Shown: positions 1 to 7,631, numbered from the stretch's first letter. The stretch is 17,804 nucleotides of DNA from an uncultured Bacilli bacterium (GCA_944359735.1 CALVTA010000019.1:1-17804), one strand, 5' to 3'. Notes: generated by a model not told the origin, from the sequence alone. Made by a program: numbers and translations.

Positions 1-86
1 TACGTCCTGTTGTTTTCTTAAAATCTAGCATCAAGATAATAGATGGTGATGGTAGTGTTTCTAATCCATATATTTTACAGAAATAA
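1..86 (+). CDS. 3' end of a gene starting outside the window, secreted/surface-type C-terminus
   Basis: Frame 3 is open from the window edge to a TAA at 84-86 and gives 27 residues beginning RPVVFLKS and ending NPYILQK; the other two forward frames close within the first 30 bases. The pattern 'PVVFLKS...GDGSxxNPY' resembles a C-terminal motif I recall from secreted or surface-anchored proteins of low-GC Gram-positives, so this is probably the end of such a protein. Nothing more can be said about its function. A hairpin at 136-161 followed by T residues lies about 50 bases downstream and may end this transcript. Confidence is limited by the short length. Confidence 0.5.
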   Translation, partial: RPVVFLKSSIKIIDGDGSVSNPYILQK

Positions 87-131
87 GACTTTAGATACAA
101 TAATATTATTAAAATTGAAAATTTAGAAACA

Positions 132-145
132 TAACAAAACTGTAA
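132..145 (+). promoter_or_regulatory. BceR-type operator in front of the first bceAB operon
   Basis: The bases TAACA-AAAC-TGTAA fit exactly the TnACA-N4-TGTAA pattern described for operators of BceR-like response regulators in Firmicutes. The site ends 23 bases before a TATATT -10 box (169-174). No recognisable -35 lies 16-18 bases before that -10, as expected for an activator-dependent promoter. The -10 begins 26 bases before the ATG of the ABC ATPase, the same distance as at the second bceA. The natural ligand would be one of the two BceR-type regulators in this window (3905-4570 or 8321-8986); which one is unknown. Confidence 0.55.
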
Positions 146-165
146 TAAAATATGCAGTTTTTTTG
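136..165 (+). terminator. Weak candidate rho-independent terminator of the upstream gene
   Basis: AAAACTG at 136-142 can pair with CAGTTTT at 155-161 across a 12-base A/T loop, and the right arm runs into a continuous T stretch. The stem is short and A/T-rich, so it would be weak. It overlaps the proposed BceR-type operator at 132-145, so the dyad may have nothing to do with termination. Confidence 0.3.
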
Positions 166-168
166 TGA

Positions 169-174
169 TATATT
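169..174 (+). promoter_or_regulatory. -10 box of the first bceAB promoter
   Basis: TATATT is followed by a very short leader, then AAAGGAG (181-187) and the ATG at 195. The upstream -35 position is not consensus, which fits positive control from the operator at 132-145. Confidence 0.4.
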
Positions 175-194
175 TTTAGAGAAAGGAGATTTTT

Positions 195-956
195 ATGGAA
201 GTTTTAAAAATTAAAAATTTAAAAAAATATTATGGTAGTAATAATAATATTACAAAAGCCTTAAATAATATATCATTTACAGTTGATAATAATGAATTTG
301 TCGCTATTATGGGGGCATCTGGATCTGGGAAGACAACTTTGCTTAATACTATTTCTACAATAGATTCTGTTACTAGTGGTAATATCATTATTAATGGAAT
401 TGATATCACTACTCTAACTGAAGAAGAACTTTCTGATTTTCGAAAAGAGAATCTTGGTTTTGTCTTTCAAGATTTTAATTTACTTGATACTCTAACTATA
501 AGAGAAAATATATCACTATCTTTAATTATTAATAAAGAAGACAAAAGTAAGATAGATGATTTAGTCTTAAATATTAGTAAAAAATTAGGAATCAGTGATG
601 TTTTAGATAAATATCCTTATGAGGTAAGTGGGGGACAGAAGCAAAGATGTGCTAGTGCTAGAGCTCTTATTAATAATCCTAAACTAATATTAGCAGATGA
701 ACCTACTGGAGCTTTAGATTCTAAAAATGCTAGAGTTTTACTAGAAACATTTAAAGAGATGAATGAAGAATTGAATGCTACTATTCTAATGGTTACACAT
801 GATGCATATTCTGCAAGTTATGCAAAACGTGTTTTATTTATTAAAGATGGTAAGATATTTAATGAAATAGTAAAAGGCAAGAAAAAAAGAGATGAGTTTT
901 ATGATGAAATTATAGATGTTCTAACTCTACTTGGAGGAGAAATAGAAAAATGTTAA
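195..956 (+). CDS. BceA-type ABC transporter ATP-binding protein (peptide antibiotic resistance), copy 1
   Basis: This 253-residue cytoplasmic ATPase powers a BceAB-type transporter, which senses peptide antibiotics acting on lipid II-cycle intermediates and protects their target. All ABC motifs are present: Walker A GASGSGKTT (about 40-48), Q-loop Gln92 in FVFQD, signature VSGGQ (144-148), Walker B LILADE with catalytic Glu169, D-loop ALDS (173-176) and switch His202. It belongs to the MacB/LolD-like class that pairs with FtsX-type permeases. The start is set by AAAGGAG at 181-187. Its stop overlaps the permease start by 7 bp, so the two are translationally coupled. It is closely similar to the ATPase at 12759, with all motifs at the same residue numbers, so the pair are clear paralogues. 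The drug specificity cannot be read from the sequence. Confidence 0.93.
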   Translation: MEVLKIKNLKKYYGSNNNITKALNNISFTVDNNEFVAIMGASGSGKTTLLNTISTIDSVTSGNIIINGIDITTLTEEELSDFRKENLGFVFQDFNLLDTLTIRENISLSLIINKEDKSKIDDLVLNISKKLGISDVLDKYPYEVSGGQKQRCASARALINNPKLILADEPTGALDSKNARVLLETFKEMNEELNATILMVTHDAYSASYAKRVLFIKDGKIFNEIVKGKKKRDEFYDEIIDVLTLLGGEIEKC

Positions 957-2923
957 GAAAACTTGCTATAAGTAATGCCAAAAGAAGTATTAAAGATTAT
1001 TTGGTCTATGTAGTTACTATTACTATTGCCTTTTCTTTAATGTTTTCTTTTAATCTTATCTCTAATTCTAAAGATATATTAGATCTTTCTGATATGATGA
1101 AAAACTTTCGTATTGCTATGATCTTTGTTAGCTTAGTAGTATGTTTTGTTTTAGGATTTCTAATCAATTATATGATTAAATTTATCTTTAAAAAAAGAAG
1201 TAAAGAATTTGGACTTTATTTGTTACTAGGAATTAAGAAAAAAGATATTTCCAAAATGTTTATCTTAGAGAATTTAATACTTGGTTTTATATCTTTAATC
1301 TTATCATTCTTTATAGGTATTTTATTAAGTACTATAATATCTAGCATTATTTTAAATATCTTCAATGCACCTTATATTGTTAAATTACCTACTAATTATT
1401 TAGTACCAATTCTTTTATCTTTGGTTTACTTCTTATTAATTTATTTAGTAGTATTATTTTTAACCAAAAGACGAATTAACCGTCTTAAAATACATGATTT
1501 ATTGTATTATGATTCTCTTAATGAAAAAAGTAAAGTAACTAAAAAGAAATCTTTAGTCAATTTTATAATATCTCTTATCCTTATTATCTTTGGTTTGTTT
1601 ATCTTTAATAATGAATTTAAAGGTATAGGAATAGAACCAAATACTTTATTAGTCTTATTATCTATTATTCTTTTAATTATAGGTATTTACTTATTTATTT
1701 CATCATTCTCTGATACTATTCAAAGATTTATTTTAAAACATAAAAACCTTAAATACAATAAAGACAATCTCTTTGTGGCAAGACAATTTAATGCCAAAGT
1801 TAAAACATTGAATTTGTCTTTAGGAACATTGTCTTTATTAATAACTTTAACTGTTGTGTCTTTAACTTTCTCCTTAATGTTTAACTCTATATTTGAGATT
1901 CAAATAGACACATCAGCTCCTTATGATGTTACTATTATTGATGATGAGGAGAACTTTAATAAATACATTGATCATATAAAAAAAGATTATGAAATAGAAG
2001 AGATATTTATTTATCATGAATATTTTAATGATATAAACTATGTTAATGATAACTTAAGTGAAGATTACCGTGGTTGGCGTGGTACCGACACTTATTTAAA
2101 ACTAAGTGACTATAATAAACTTTTAGAACTTAAAGGAAGAGATCCCATAACTTTAAATAATGATGAATATTATATTCATTCATCTAATAGTAGTTATGAT
2201 GGTATTGTGGATATTATTGATAGTTTAGATACTATTAAAGTAGGAATTAAGTCTTTAAAACTAAAAGGTATTACTGATTCTTATTATACTTCTAGTTGGT
2301 CTTTTGGTAATGGCTTTGTTATTGTTGTACCAGATGATATTGTTAGTGATTTAAAAGAAGAGTCTGATACTTTAATAGTAGATACTAAAAGTGATACTAA
2401 AGAAGAGTTAAATAATGAGCTTATTAATATCTTAAATAACGATATCTGTGAAACTGATCCTGATACTGGAACGACTTATTGTTATGCTAGTGCAAATGTT
2501 TTTGTAAAAGGTTATTACATGGCTACAAATAAATCTGTTATGACTATTATGGACTTTACCCTATTTTATTTAGCCTTTATTTTTACTATTGTCACCGGAA
2601 CAATAATTGCTGTTCAAAGTATTAATGATGCTGTTACTTATAAAAAGTATTATGATACTTTAAATAAATTGGGCCTTAGCAAAAGAAATATTTTAAGTAC
2701 TGTTAGAAAACAATTACTTATTTATTTCTTATTTCCAGTAATATTACCATTCATTATTAATTTCTTTATTACAACAAGCCTTAATCATGTTTTTTCACCT
2801 TTCCTTGCTACCAATACTGCCTATTTATCATTTATTTTATTAAGTTCAGGATTATTCTTAATTATTTACCTAATCTATTACTTAATTTCCTATTTCTCAT
2901 TTAAAAGATGTTTGGAGTATTAA
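950..2923 (+). CDS. BceB-type FtsX-family permease, copy 1
   Basis: This is the 657-residue permease partner of the upstream ATPase. The hydrophobic pattern gives about ten membrane helices. The first seven end near residue 312, followed by a large extracytoplasmic domain (about 313-535) and three C-terminal helices. That layout is the hallmark of BceB-type sensors/transporters, whose large loop recognises the peptide drug. The segment KKRSKEFGLYLLLGIKK after the second helix and the matching KYYDTLNKLGLSKR before the last helices are typical FtsX/MacB coupling motifs. The extracellular domain carries two nearby cysteines (within NDICET and TTYCYA) that could form a disulfide. The gene overlaps the ATPase and is followed 3 bases later by the VTT-family gene. 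Length matches the family. Confidence 0.9.
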   Translation: MLRKLAISNAKRSIKDYLVYVVTITIAFSLMFSFNLISNSKDILDLSDMMKNFRIAMIFVSLVVCFVLGFLINYMIKFIFKKRSKEFGLYLLLGIKKKDISKMFILENLILGFISLILSFFIGILLSTIISSIILNIFNAPYIVKLPTNYLVPILLSLVYFLLIYLVVLFLTKRRINRLKIHDLLYYDSLNEKSKVTKKKSLVNFIISLILIIFGLFIFNNEFKGIGIEPNTLLVLLSIILLIIGIYLFISSFSDTIQRFILKHKNLKYNKDNLFVARQFNAKVKTLNLSLGTLSLLITLTVVSLTFSLMFNSIFEIQIDTSAPYDVTIIDDEENFNKYIDHIKKDYEIEEIFIYHEYFNDINYVNDNLSEDYRGWRGTDTYLKLSDYNKLLELKGRDPITLNNDEYYIHSSNSSYDGIVDIIDSLDTIKVGIKSLKLKGITDSYYTSSWSFGNGFVIVVPDDIVSDLKEESDTLIVDTKSDTKEELNNELINILNNDICETDPDTGTTYCYASANVFVKGYYMATNKSVMTIMDFTLFYLAFIFTIVTGTIIAVQSINDAVTYKKYYDTLNKLGLSKRNILSTVRKQLLIYFLFPVILPFIINFFITTSLNHVFSPFLATNTAYLSFILLSSGLFLIIYLIYYLISYFSFKRCLEY

Positions 2924-2926
2924 ATT

Positions 2927-3487
2927 ATGAAAAATAGTAAGTTATTTATTAAAATAGTAACAATTATTATTACTATTTTTCTTGTTTCTTTTATAATTTA
3001 TGCAGTTAAAATAGGACTTTTAGAAGATAAAGAAGTACTTGTTTCCTATATGAATTCTCTAGGAGTTATCGCTCCCTTTTTCTTTCTTTTCTTGCAAGCT
3101 TTCCAAGTAGTGTTTCCTGTTATTCCAGGTGGTGCTTCCTGCCTTGCTGGAGTACTTGCTTTTGGCCCCATAGCAGGTTTTATCTATAATTATATAGGTT
3201 TAACTATAGGCAGTATAATAGTCTATCTATTATCTAAAAGATATGGCCTTAAAATAATATATAAATTATTTGATCAATCTTTAGTAAATAAATATCTTCA
3301 ATATATTAGAAATAACACCTTTAAAAAGATATTTTTTCTAGGTATATTAATACCGGGTGCCCCAGATGATTTATTATGCTATATTGCAGGTATTAGTAAT
3401 ATTGGTATAAAAGAATTCATACTATATATACTGCTTGGTAAACCTTTAACCCTAATATTCTATAGTATCTTTTATTATGCACTTTAA
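2927..3487 (+). CDS. TVP38/TMEM64 (VTT-domain, DedA-related) membrane protein
   Basis: This 186-residue polytopic membrane protein has a start served by GGAG at 2914-2917, inside the end of bceB. Two VTT-family signatures are visible. One is the re-entrant FPVIPGGASCLAG segment (about 63-75). The other is the later FFLGILIPGAPDDLLCYIAG segment (about 136-155), which corresponds to the 'F..R..P..P.D...Y.AG' motif of SNARE-associated/DedA-type proteins. The usual Arg of that motif is replaced by Leu/Ile, a variation I recall in other low-GC Gram-positive members. DedA-superfamily proteins include undecaprenyl-phosphate flippases. A role in lipid-carrier handling beside a Bce module is attractive, but it is inference from position only. 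Confidence 0.82.
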   Translation: MKNSKLFIKIVTIIITIFLVSFIIYAVKIGLLEDKEVLVSYMNSLGVIAPFFFLFLQAFQVVFPVIPGGASCLAGVLAFGPIAGFIYNYIGLTIGSIIVYLLSKRYGLKIIYKLFDQSLVNKYLQYIRNNTFKKIFFLGILIPGAPDDLLCYIAGISNIGIKEFILYILLGKPLTLIFYSIFYYAL

Positions 3488-3537
3488 TATTGACTAAAAA
3501 GTTTTACCTCTATAAAATAAATATTGGAGTGATAAAT

Positions 3538-3930
3538 ATGAGAATTAAGATTAAATATATATGTATAGGAGATATTTATCAGAAAAAAGTTGAAAGAAAA
3601 GAATTTAGCCCTGGAAAATATGGAACAAATGTTACCAGTATTCCATATAAAAATGATGCTATATTGATTAAAATGGGTAGTGGTTATGTAGATATAGATA
3701 CTATAGAAAATAAAAGAGCTTTAAAAGAAAAATATAATGAAGTTAATGCTTTGGGTAATTTTCGTAATGGGTGTGGTATTTTAAGGGACACTATTCCTTT
3801 TGATGATAATGAGGGATCTTTATTTGTAGATTATGAGAGTATAAAAGATATCGCCTGTAAATATCCATCTGTTTCCTTTAAAACTTTAAAGAAAGCAAGA
3901 ATTAATGATGGAAAGAATATTAATCGTTGA
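3538..3930 (+). CDS. Unknown 130-residue protein in the bce operon
   Basis: I do not recognise this protein. It is soluble in appearance: no signal peptide, no membrane helix, mixed charged and aromatic residues, and beta-rich in its first 60 residues (for example RIKIKYICIGD and ILIKMGSGYVDID). The ATG at 3538 is preferred because GGAG at 3526-3529 sits 8 bases upstream; the frame also opens at a TTG at 3490, but without a ribosome site. Its last 26 bases overlap the response regulator gene in another frame, so it is coupled to it. Position between the VTT protein and the regulator suggests an accessory role in the resistance module, which cannot be tested from sequence alone. Confidence 0.7.
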   Translation: MRIKIKYICIGDIYQKKVERKEFSPGKYGTNVTSIPYKNDAILIKMGSGYVDIDTIENKRALKEKYNEVNALGNFRNGCGILRDTIPFDDNEGSLFVDYESIKDIACKYPSVSFKTLKKARINDGKNINR

Positions 3931-4570
3931 AGATGATAAAGTAATTAGAGAAGAGTTATCTATTCTTTTAACCAAAAATAATTATGATGTTAGTAGTACT
4001 ACAGATTTTCTTAATATAGAGAAAGTAATAAAAACTACCAATCCTATTTTAATTCTTTTAGATATTAATCTACCTAATACTAATGGTTATGAAGTAATCA
4101 ATAAAATAAAAAAAGTTACATCTAAACCCGTTATTTTTGTAACTAGTAGAAATACTTTAGAAGATGAATTAAAAAGTTTAAAAAGTGGTGGGTATGATTT
4201 TATTACTAAGCCTTATAATAAAGAGTTATTACTTCTAAAAATTAGAAAGTGTTTAGATGAGTATAATCCTAAACATCATAAAGAATTAGTAGTAAATGGA
4301 GTAGTATTAGATTTACATTTATCTAAGATTAAATATCAAGATAAAGAGATAGAACTAACAAGAAATGAGTTTTTACTTATGTATTATTTATTCTTAAATT
4401 ATCCTAATATCCTAAGTAAAGATATGTTAATAGAGTATTTATGGAATGATAAATTTTATTTAGATGAAAATATCTTAATAGTTAATATTAATAGATTAAG
4501 AAATAAACTAAGAGATATTGGATTAGATGATTTTATTAAAACAGTAAGAGGTGTTGGTTATAAGTTATGA
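3905..4570 (+). CDS. BceR-like OmpR-family response regulator, copy 1
   Basis: This 221-residue regulator has an N-terminal receiver domain and a C-terminal winged-helix DNA-binding domain. The receiver shows the acidic pair in ILIVEDD, phospho-acceptor Asp53 in LLDINLP, Thr80 in FVTS and Lys102 in ITKPY. The effector domain runs from about 130 and ends with the typical RLRNKLRD and VRGVGYKL elements of OmpR/PhoB proteins. Two adjacent ATG codons (3905 and 3908) are equally good starts; the local ribosome site is weak, so translation is probably coupled to the overlapping upstream gene. The stop overlaps the kinase start (ATGA). It probably activates the operator at 132-145 and so its own operon. 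Confidence 0.9.
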   Translation: MMERILIVEDDKVIREELSILLTKNNYDVSSTTDFLNIEKVIKTTNPILILLDINLPNTNGYEVINKIKKVTSKPVIFVTSRNTLEDELKSLKSGGYDFITKPYNKELLLLKIRKCLDEYNPKHHKELVVNGVVLDLHLSKIKYQDKEIELTRNEFLLMYYLFLNYPNILSKDMLIEYLWNDKFYLDENILIVNINRLRNKLRDIGLDDFIKTVRGVGYKL

Positions 4571-5568
4571 TATTTTTAGAGTTTTTAGAAGAAAAAATAT
4601 TTTTTATAATAGTTAGTTTAGTCTTTACTTTATTTCTTAGTATCTATCTATTATTAATAGATACTGATTTAAGTCTAATTATTTTACTAGCAGTACTTAT
4701 TATATTATTTATCTTTATATCTTTACTGATAAGTTATTTATATATTAAGAAAAGATATAAGAAAATAGTTAATTTAGTGGACTCCTTAGATGAAAAATAC
4801 TTAATTAAAGAAGTAATAGATAAGCCTAAGAATTTAGAGAATAAAGCCTATTATCATGCGTTAGATAAGGCTTGTAAAGCTTTAAATGATAAGTTAAGTG
4901 ATGTAGAAAATTCTAAGGAAGAATATCTTGATTTCTTAGATAGTTTTATTCATGAAGTTAAAACACCAATTTCTGCTTTATCTCTATATGCTGATAATAA
5001 TAATGATGAAAAGATGAAAGAAGAAGTTTTAAAGATTAGTAGACTAGTAGATAAAATGTTATTTTATGCTAGAAGTGATGTTGTAGAGAAAGATTATTTC
5101 ATTAAAGAGGTAACTTTAGCAGATCTTGTTCATCCTGTTTTATTAGAATATAAAAATTATTTACTTAATTATTCATTTAGAGTAGAAGTTAAGAATTTAG
5201 ATAACTTATCTGTTTATACTGACATTAAATGGTTAAATTTTATAATAAGTCAAATACTTAGTAACTCTTTAAAATATCAAAATAAAAAGAATAGATTAGT
5301 TAGAATTAGAGGAATTGATAATAAGAATAATATAAAATTAGAAATATATGATAATGGAGTAGGTATAAAAGAAAGTGATTTAAGTAAAATTTTTGAAAAA
5401 GGTTTTACTGGTAGTAATAGAAATAAAAAGAATGCTAGTGGTATAGGACTTTACCTTACTAAAAAACTCTGTGATAAACTCGGAATTGATATTAAAATAG
5501 AGTCAGTTTATTTGAAATATACTAAAGTTATTATTACTTTTCCCAAAGGAAACTACTTTATAAAATAA
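4567..5568 (+). CDS. BceS-like intramembrane-sensing histidine kinase, copy 1
   Basis: This 333-residue kinase has two N-terminal membrane helices (about 11-31 and 35-60) joined by only a few residues. It therefore has no extracellular sensor and is expected to be switched by the BceAB transporter. The phosphorylated His is His129 in FIHEVKTPISAL. The catalytic domain has an N-box (QILSNSLKYQ), a G1 box (YDNGVGIK), an F-box (IFEKGFTG) and a G2 box (ASGIGLYLTKKL). The gene starts within the regulator stop codon. Its 3' end overlaps the convergent uvsE-like gene by 11 bp, with no terminator visible between them, so the two transcripts may be antisense at their ends. Confidence 0.9.
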   Translation: MIFLEFLEEKIFFIIVSLVFTLFLSIYLLLIDTDLSLIILLAVLIILFIFISLLISYLYIKKRYKKIVNLVDSLDEKYLIKEVIDKPKNLENKAYYHALDKACKALNDKLSDVENSKEEYLDFLDSFIHEVKTPISALSLYADNNNDEKMKEEVLKISRLVDKMLFYARSDVVEKDYFIKEVTLADLVHPVLLEYKNYLLNYSFRVEVKNLDNLSVYTDIKWLNFIISQILSNSLKYQNKKNRLVRIRGIDNKNNIKLEIYDNGVGIKESDLSKIFEKGFTGSNRNKKNASGIGLYLTKKLCDKLGIDIKIESVYLKYTKVIITFPKGNYFIK

Positions 5569-6502
5569 TAGCAGTTCCTTTTACTTTAAAATCTTTATAA
5601 AATTTAAGTTGTCTCACTAATCTAAATAAAGCCTCATCTTTACCTTTTGCTTCTAACATTATATCTATATCAGTATTAAGAGGTTTTAATAGTTTAAGAA
5701 ACTTAATAAAAGAATTATAATTTAAATAAATACTATGATTTCTTTTTTGTTTAGAGTTTAAGGGAGTAGAGAAATGCATTTTAGGATTAAGATTAGTATT
5801 TTCCCAAGTCTTTATAATTCTAGGCAATAATCTATCAATCTTTTCACTTTTCTCATGGTTACATATAAAGTGATGATAATCTAAAACCATTGGTATATTT
5901 AACTTTTCACAGATTAATAAAGTATCCGTGACTGTATAAGTTTTATCGTCATTTTCAAGAATTATTAGATTCTTCAATTCATTAGATAATCTATTAAAAT
6001 TAATTTTAAATCTTTCTAGAGCTTCATCTTTAGAAGGCTTAGAACTGCCTATATGTAATATACACTTACCATTTATACCTAATAAATTAAATATTTCTAA
6101 ATGAAACTTTAATATTTCAATACTATTATCAGTAACATTATCTTTTTCACTTGTTAATAAGCAAAATTCATCAGGATGAGTATCAATTCTAATGTTATAT
6201 TTGTTTATAATTTCTTTTAGTCTAATAAATTCATCTTTAAATATATCTTTATAATCTATATTAATATTTGGATGAGTAACTAAAGGAAACATAGTATGAG
6301 TCATACGATAGAATTTAATTTTATTATCGTGATTATACTTTAAGACTTTTTCAAAATTTCTAAAGTTTAATTTTATTTTTTTAGTCAATAAATCTATTCC
6401 TTTATCATATTCATGTTTAGAGAACTCTTTAAAAGTTAATGTATGAGAATATATATCTAAAAGAGTAGGGGGATTACCTACATAACCTAAATTTATTTTC
6501 AT
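5558..6502 (-). CDS. uvsE: UV-damage endonuclease, UvsE/UVDE family
   Basis: This 314-residue TIM-barrel endonuclease makes an incision 5' of UV photoproducts and starts an excision repair route independent of UvrABC. Family features visible are the N-terminal MKINLGYVGNP, the central DTHPDEF (about 107-113), LHIGSSKPSKDEAL (149-162), the acidic LENDDKTYT (182-190), and the metal-binding LDYHHFICNH (207-216). The C-terminal MLEAKGKDEAL (about 282-292) carries the conserved Glu and Lys. Length matches the family. The start follows GGTGA (minus strand, 6510-6514). The gene is transcribed against the bce operon and overlaps bceS at its 3' end. It has no obvious link to peptide resistance. Confidence 0.9.
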   Translation of the reverse strand: MKINLGYVGNPPTLLDIYSHTLTFKEFSKHEYDKGIDLLTKKIKLNFRNFEKVLKYNHDNKIKFYRMTHTMFPLVTHPNINIDYKDIFKDEFIRLKEIINKYNIRIDTHPDEFCLLTSEKDNVTDNSIEILKFHLEIFNLLGINGKCILHIGSSKPSKDEALERFKINFNRLSNELKNLIILENDDKTYTVTDTLLICEKLNIPMVLDYHHFICNHEKSEKIDRLLPRIIKTWENTNLNPKMHFSTPLNSKQKRNHSIYLNYNSFIKFLKLLKPLNTDIDIMLEAKGKDEALFRLVRQLKFYKDFKVKGTAIIL

Positions 6503-6554
6503 TAAAATTTCACCATTTATAGTTTTAATAATTATTAACTTTTTATACTTTATA

Positions 6555-6584
6555 TTTATAATAGTTAATACTAAAAAGTGCTAA
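6555..6584 (-). promoter_or_regulatory. Candidate promoter of the uvsE-like gene
   Basis: On the minus strand TTAGCA (6579-6584) is separated by 18 bases from TATAAA (6555-6560), about 50 bases before the ATG. The region also contains an 8-bp inverted repeat, TATTAACT (6533-6540) and AGTTAATA (6563-6570), partly overlapping the -10; this could be an operator but is A/T-rich and may be chance. Confidence 0.3.
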
Positions 6585-6650
6585 CTGGTTATAAAAGCAG
6601 TATTTGCGAGAAGAGAAATTTTTAGATTATATGCAGATATACATTAATCC

Positions 6651-6679
6651 TTTACTTTTTATTTTTGTTCTTTTATAAT
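6651..6679 (+). promoter_or_regulatory. Candidate promoter of the 6821-7631 gene pair
   Basis: TTTACT and a perfect TATAAT are 17 bases apart. Transcription would begin near 6686, giving a leader of about 135 bases before the ATG at 6821. A second, weaker pair (TTGCGA 6604-6609, TTATAT 6627-6632, 17-base spacing) lies just upstream. Confidence 0.45.
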
Positions 6680-6820
6680 AGGTGATAAGAAAGACATCTA
6701 GTAATATAAGAAGATAAAAAGTATGGAAGTTTTTAAATAATTTCTCCCTTATCAAACAAATTATTCCACACTTAAAGTGATTAGTACTAAGATTTAATCA
6801 AAAACAGGAGGAGTTAATTT

Positions 6821-6883
6821 ATGTTTAGAAGAAGAAAAAACAATTATACAGGGATAATTCACAGCAAAATAAATATACTATGA
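6821..6883 (+). other. 20-codon ORF, likely the frameshifted 5' end of the next gene
   Basis: AGGAGGAG (6806-6813) sits 7 bases before ATG 6821, the only good ribosome site here. The frame reads MFRRRKNNYTG, then drifts off and stops at a TGA that overlaps ATG 6880. In the frame of the 6880 gene the same DNA reads NSQQNKYTMKES directly upstream of that ATG, which joins naturally to MFRRRKNNYTG if one base were added near the GGG at 6850-6853. An in-phase A AAA AAC heptamer (6835-6841) is also present, the classical slippery site for -1 frameshifting. Mutation, sequencing error and programmed slippage all remain possible. Confidence 0.5.
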
Positions 6884-7233
6884 AAGAAAGTTATAATGCT
6901 GATGATTTATATTTAGCAAGATTCAAATGGATTTCTAGTAGAAATACAGATTATTCTGGACCTATGGATAAAGAAACAGAAATAAAATATCTTTTTGAAA
7001 AAGAAGGAGAGAAATATAAAGAGATTTTTACAGGATTTGAAGCAGATATAATTGAAGAATATTTTGATTTACCATATGTTATAGACATTATGCCTTTAAT
7101 TCAAGTTCATGAAAACTTAAAAGGAACAATATTTCATAGGTTAGGAATGTTAACATTATTTAATGTTGTTAATAAAAAAGAAAACCAAGAAGAACGAGGT
7201 TTTCAGAAAAAATTGGAGAGTGATAATAAGTGA
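6880..7233 (+). CDS. Unknown 117-residue protein, probably missing its true N-terminus by a frameshift
   Basis: I do not recognise this soluble, acidic protein. No signal peptide or membrane helix is visible, and the only patches that stand out are DLYLARFKWI near the start and YKEIFTGFEADIIEEYFDLPYVIDIMPLIQ in the middle. ATG 6880 has no ribosome site, while the strong AGGAGGAG lies before ATG 6821 in another frame; the full protein was probably about 137 residues. As written, expression would need reinitiation at the overlapping TGA/ATG, or a frameshift. The stop overlaps the GTG of the next gene (GTGA), indicating an operon with the split-barrel protein. Confidence 0.6.
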   Translation: MKESYNADDLYLARFKWISSRNTDYSGPMDKETEIKYLFEKEGEKYKEIFTGFEADIIEEYFDLPYVIDIMPLIQVHENLKGTIFHRLGMLTLFNVVNKKENQEERGFQKKLESDNK

Positions 7234-7631
7234 AAGAAACCTATAACTTTTTAGTAAAAACAGAAGTTAATTATTTAAGTACTATTGATGGCGACAAGCC
7301 TAGTTGTAGACCATTTGGAGCACTGATTATATATGATGATAAGATTTATATTTTGACTAGTAAGCTTAAAAATGTTTCTAAGCAAATAGATAAAAACAAC
7401 AATGTCTGTATTGTCGCTTATGATGGAAATATTTGGTTAAGAATAAATTGTAAATTAATAGATGATAGTAGTAATCAAGATGTTAAATCTAAATTCTTAG
7501 AAGAGTTTGCTGATTTAGAGGAAGCAGGTTATAGCCTAGATAATCCTGATATGCAAGTTTTATATATGAGTGATGTAGAGGCAATACTTTATGATGAAGA
7601 TGGTATGGAAATAGAAAAATATTGCTTTTAA
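7230..7631 (+). CDS. Pyridoxamine 5'-phosphate oxidase-like FMN split-barrel protein
   Basis: This 133-residue protein has the look of the small flavin-binding split-barrel family: an N-terminal helix, then YLSTIDGDKPSCRPFGALIIYDDKIYILTSKLKNVSKQI (about 16-53), where the second strand and the 'RPF...D.IY..TS..K.V..QI' pattern form the flavin-phosphate site, followed by the VCIVAYDGNIWLRINCKL strand pair. Members include NimA-type nitroreductases and many of unknown substrate, so only a general flavin-dependent redox role is supported. The start is GTG, overlapping the previous stop, with GGAG at 7215-7218. The last codons contain the -35 of the next promoter. Confidence 0.8.
   Translation: MKETYNFLVKTEVNYLSTIDGDKPSCRPFGALIIYDDKIYILTSKLKNVSKQIDKNNNVCIVAYDGNIWLRINCKLIDDSSNQDVKSKFLEEFADLEEAGYSLDNPDMQVLYMSDVEAILYDEDGMEIEKYCF

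Larger units (their letters stand above)
6503..6820. other. Non-coding gap of 318 bases between divergent genes
   Basis: No credible gene is visible in either direction. The left part holds the candidate uvsE promoter and its inverted repeat. The middle holds plus-strand promoter candidates, the best being TTTACT at 6651-6656 and TATAAT at 6674-6679. The right part (about 6686-6813) would be a leader with a short TGATTA...TAATCA hairpin just before the ribosome site at 6806-6813. I recognise no known riboswitch. Confidence 0.5.

Noticed and set aside
3490..3537. TTG-start extension of the 130-residue protein
   Set aside because: No ribosome site before TTG 3490, while ATG 3538 has GGAG 8 bases upstream.
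6503..6820. Riboswitch or structured RNA in the 318-base gap
   Set aside because: Only short A/T-rich hairpins are visible; no motif of a known riboswitch or T-box was recognised.
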